From: Nitrospinota bacterium
Lineage (GTDB): Bacteria; UBA8248; JACPRG01
Direction of reading: 5' to 3'
Assembly: GCA_030740135.1 (NCBI GenBank)
Contig: JASLXW010000048.1
Location: 1 to 14,018, forward strand
DNA length: 14,018 nucleotides
Part shown: positions 13,955 to 14,018 of the stretch, in pieces
How positions within the stretch are numbered: position 1 is the stretch's first letter
How the letters are laid out: each line of letters starts with the position of its first letter
Notes under the pieces: generated by a model
The model's input: only the letters and a program-made list of their open reading frames with translations
Databases searched by the model: none
Told to the model about the DNA's origin: nothing
Translations under genes and position numbers: made by a program

Positions 13955-14018
13955 ATGAACGATAAGAGCGCCTTCTATCCGGCGAACCTGATCAGAGTCC
14001 GCGAATCGGTGGAACGGG
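13955..14018 (+). CDS. 5' end of an unidentified gene, cut by the window edge
   Basis: From ATG 13955 the frame stays open to the window end and reads MNDKSAFYPANL then IRVRESVER. I do not recognise the family from these 21 residues. The same frame is open back to ATG 13898 (MEKVLPQNCGPEQ and so on), adding 19 residues. Neither start has a clear ribosome site. ATG 13955 is overlapped by a six-codon mini-frame (13941-13958, M-R-A-A-A-stop) ending in ATGA, and lies at the edge of a hairpin, ATGCGG-GCGG-CCGCAT (13941-13956). ATG 13898 sits within a few bases of the predicted transcription start, so it would need leaderless initiation. An upstream promoter and the codon pattern support a real gene, but the product is unknown. 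Confidence 0.4.
   Translation, partial: MNDKSAFYPANLIRVRESVER

Noticed and set aside
1..14018. tRNA, rRNA, CRISPR array, insertion sequence or alternative code with TAG as sense
   Set aside because: No cloverleaf, rRNA core, spaced direct repeats or transposase frame was seen, and several intact genes end at TAG at the expected family length.

Overview
The window is GC-rich (by eye well over 60 percent G+C) with dense genes, short intergenic gaps and TAG, TGA and TAA all used as stops. Secreted M16 peptidase pairs, a PilZ-histidine kinase and two NMT1/THI5-type substrate-binding proteins suggest a free-living Gram-negative soil, sediment or groundwater bacterium, for example a Desulfobacterota, NC10 or Rokubacteria-like lineage. 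That placement is a guess, because no rRNA or tRNA is present.

Layout. (1) 1-675: the last codons of a DppC-type ABC permease run without a gap, in another frame, into the C-terminal half of an NMT1-type substrate-binding protein. The join looks like a deletion or an assembly chimera. (2) 859-2295 (+): a cytosolic amidohydrolase of the deaminase/AtzB-like group, with near-identical 19-nt repeats just upstream and just downstream of it. (3) 6596-2421 (-): a four-gene co-directional cluster behind a good sigma70-like promoter. It holds a ferritin-like gene broken by three +1 frameshifts, an AbiV-family (HEPN-like) gene, a gamma-glutamyltransferase-like Ntn hydrolase and an M20-fold protein lacking several canonical metal ligands. 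A double hairpin lies where it converges with the amidohydrolase gene. (4) 6971-7777 (+): a classical SDR oxidoreductase, divergent from the cluster. (5) 7980-9128 (+): a PilZ-histidine kinase fusion interrupted by one in-frame TAG between the phospho-acceptor and ATPase domains. (6) 9293-12033 (+): two M16 peptidase genes overlapping by ATGA, one with the zinc motif and one without it, behind a sigma70-like promoter. (7) 13420-12395 (-): an intact NMT1-type substrate-binding protein with its own promoter and a strong terminator. (8) 13442-14018: an AT-richer intergenic region and the first codons of an unidentified plus-strand gene with an unusual hairpin at its start.

How the parts may work together. 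The substrate-binding proteins, amidohydrolase, GGT-like and M20-like proteins and SDR fit uptake and stepwise breakdown of a small nitrogen-containing compound, such as an amide, ureide or purine-related molecule. This is inferred from families and adjacency only. Catalytic-site substitutions in the GGT-like, M20-like and amidohydrolase proteins make a textbook assignment unsafe. The M16 pair and the kinase look like separate housekeeping or envelope and signalling units.

No tRNA, rRNA, CRISPR array, insertion sequence or phage gene was recognised.
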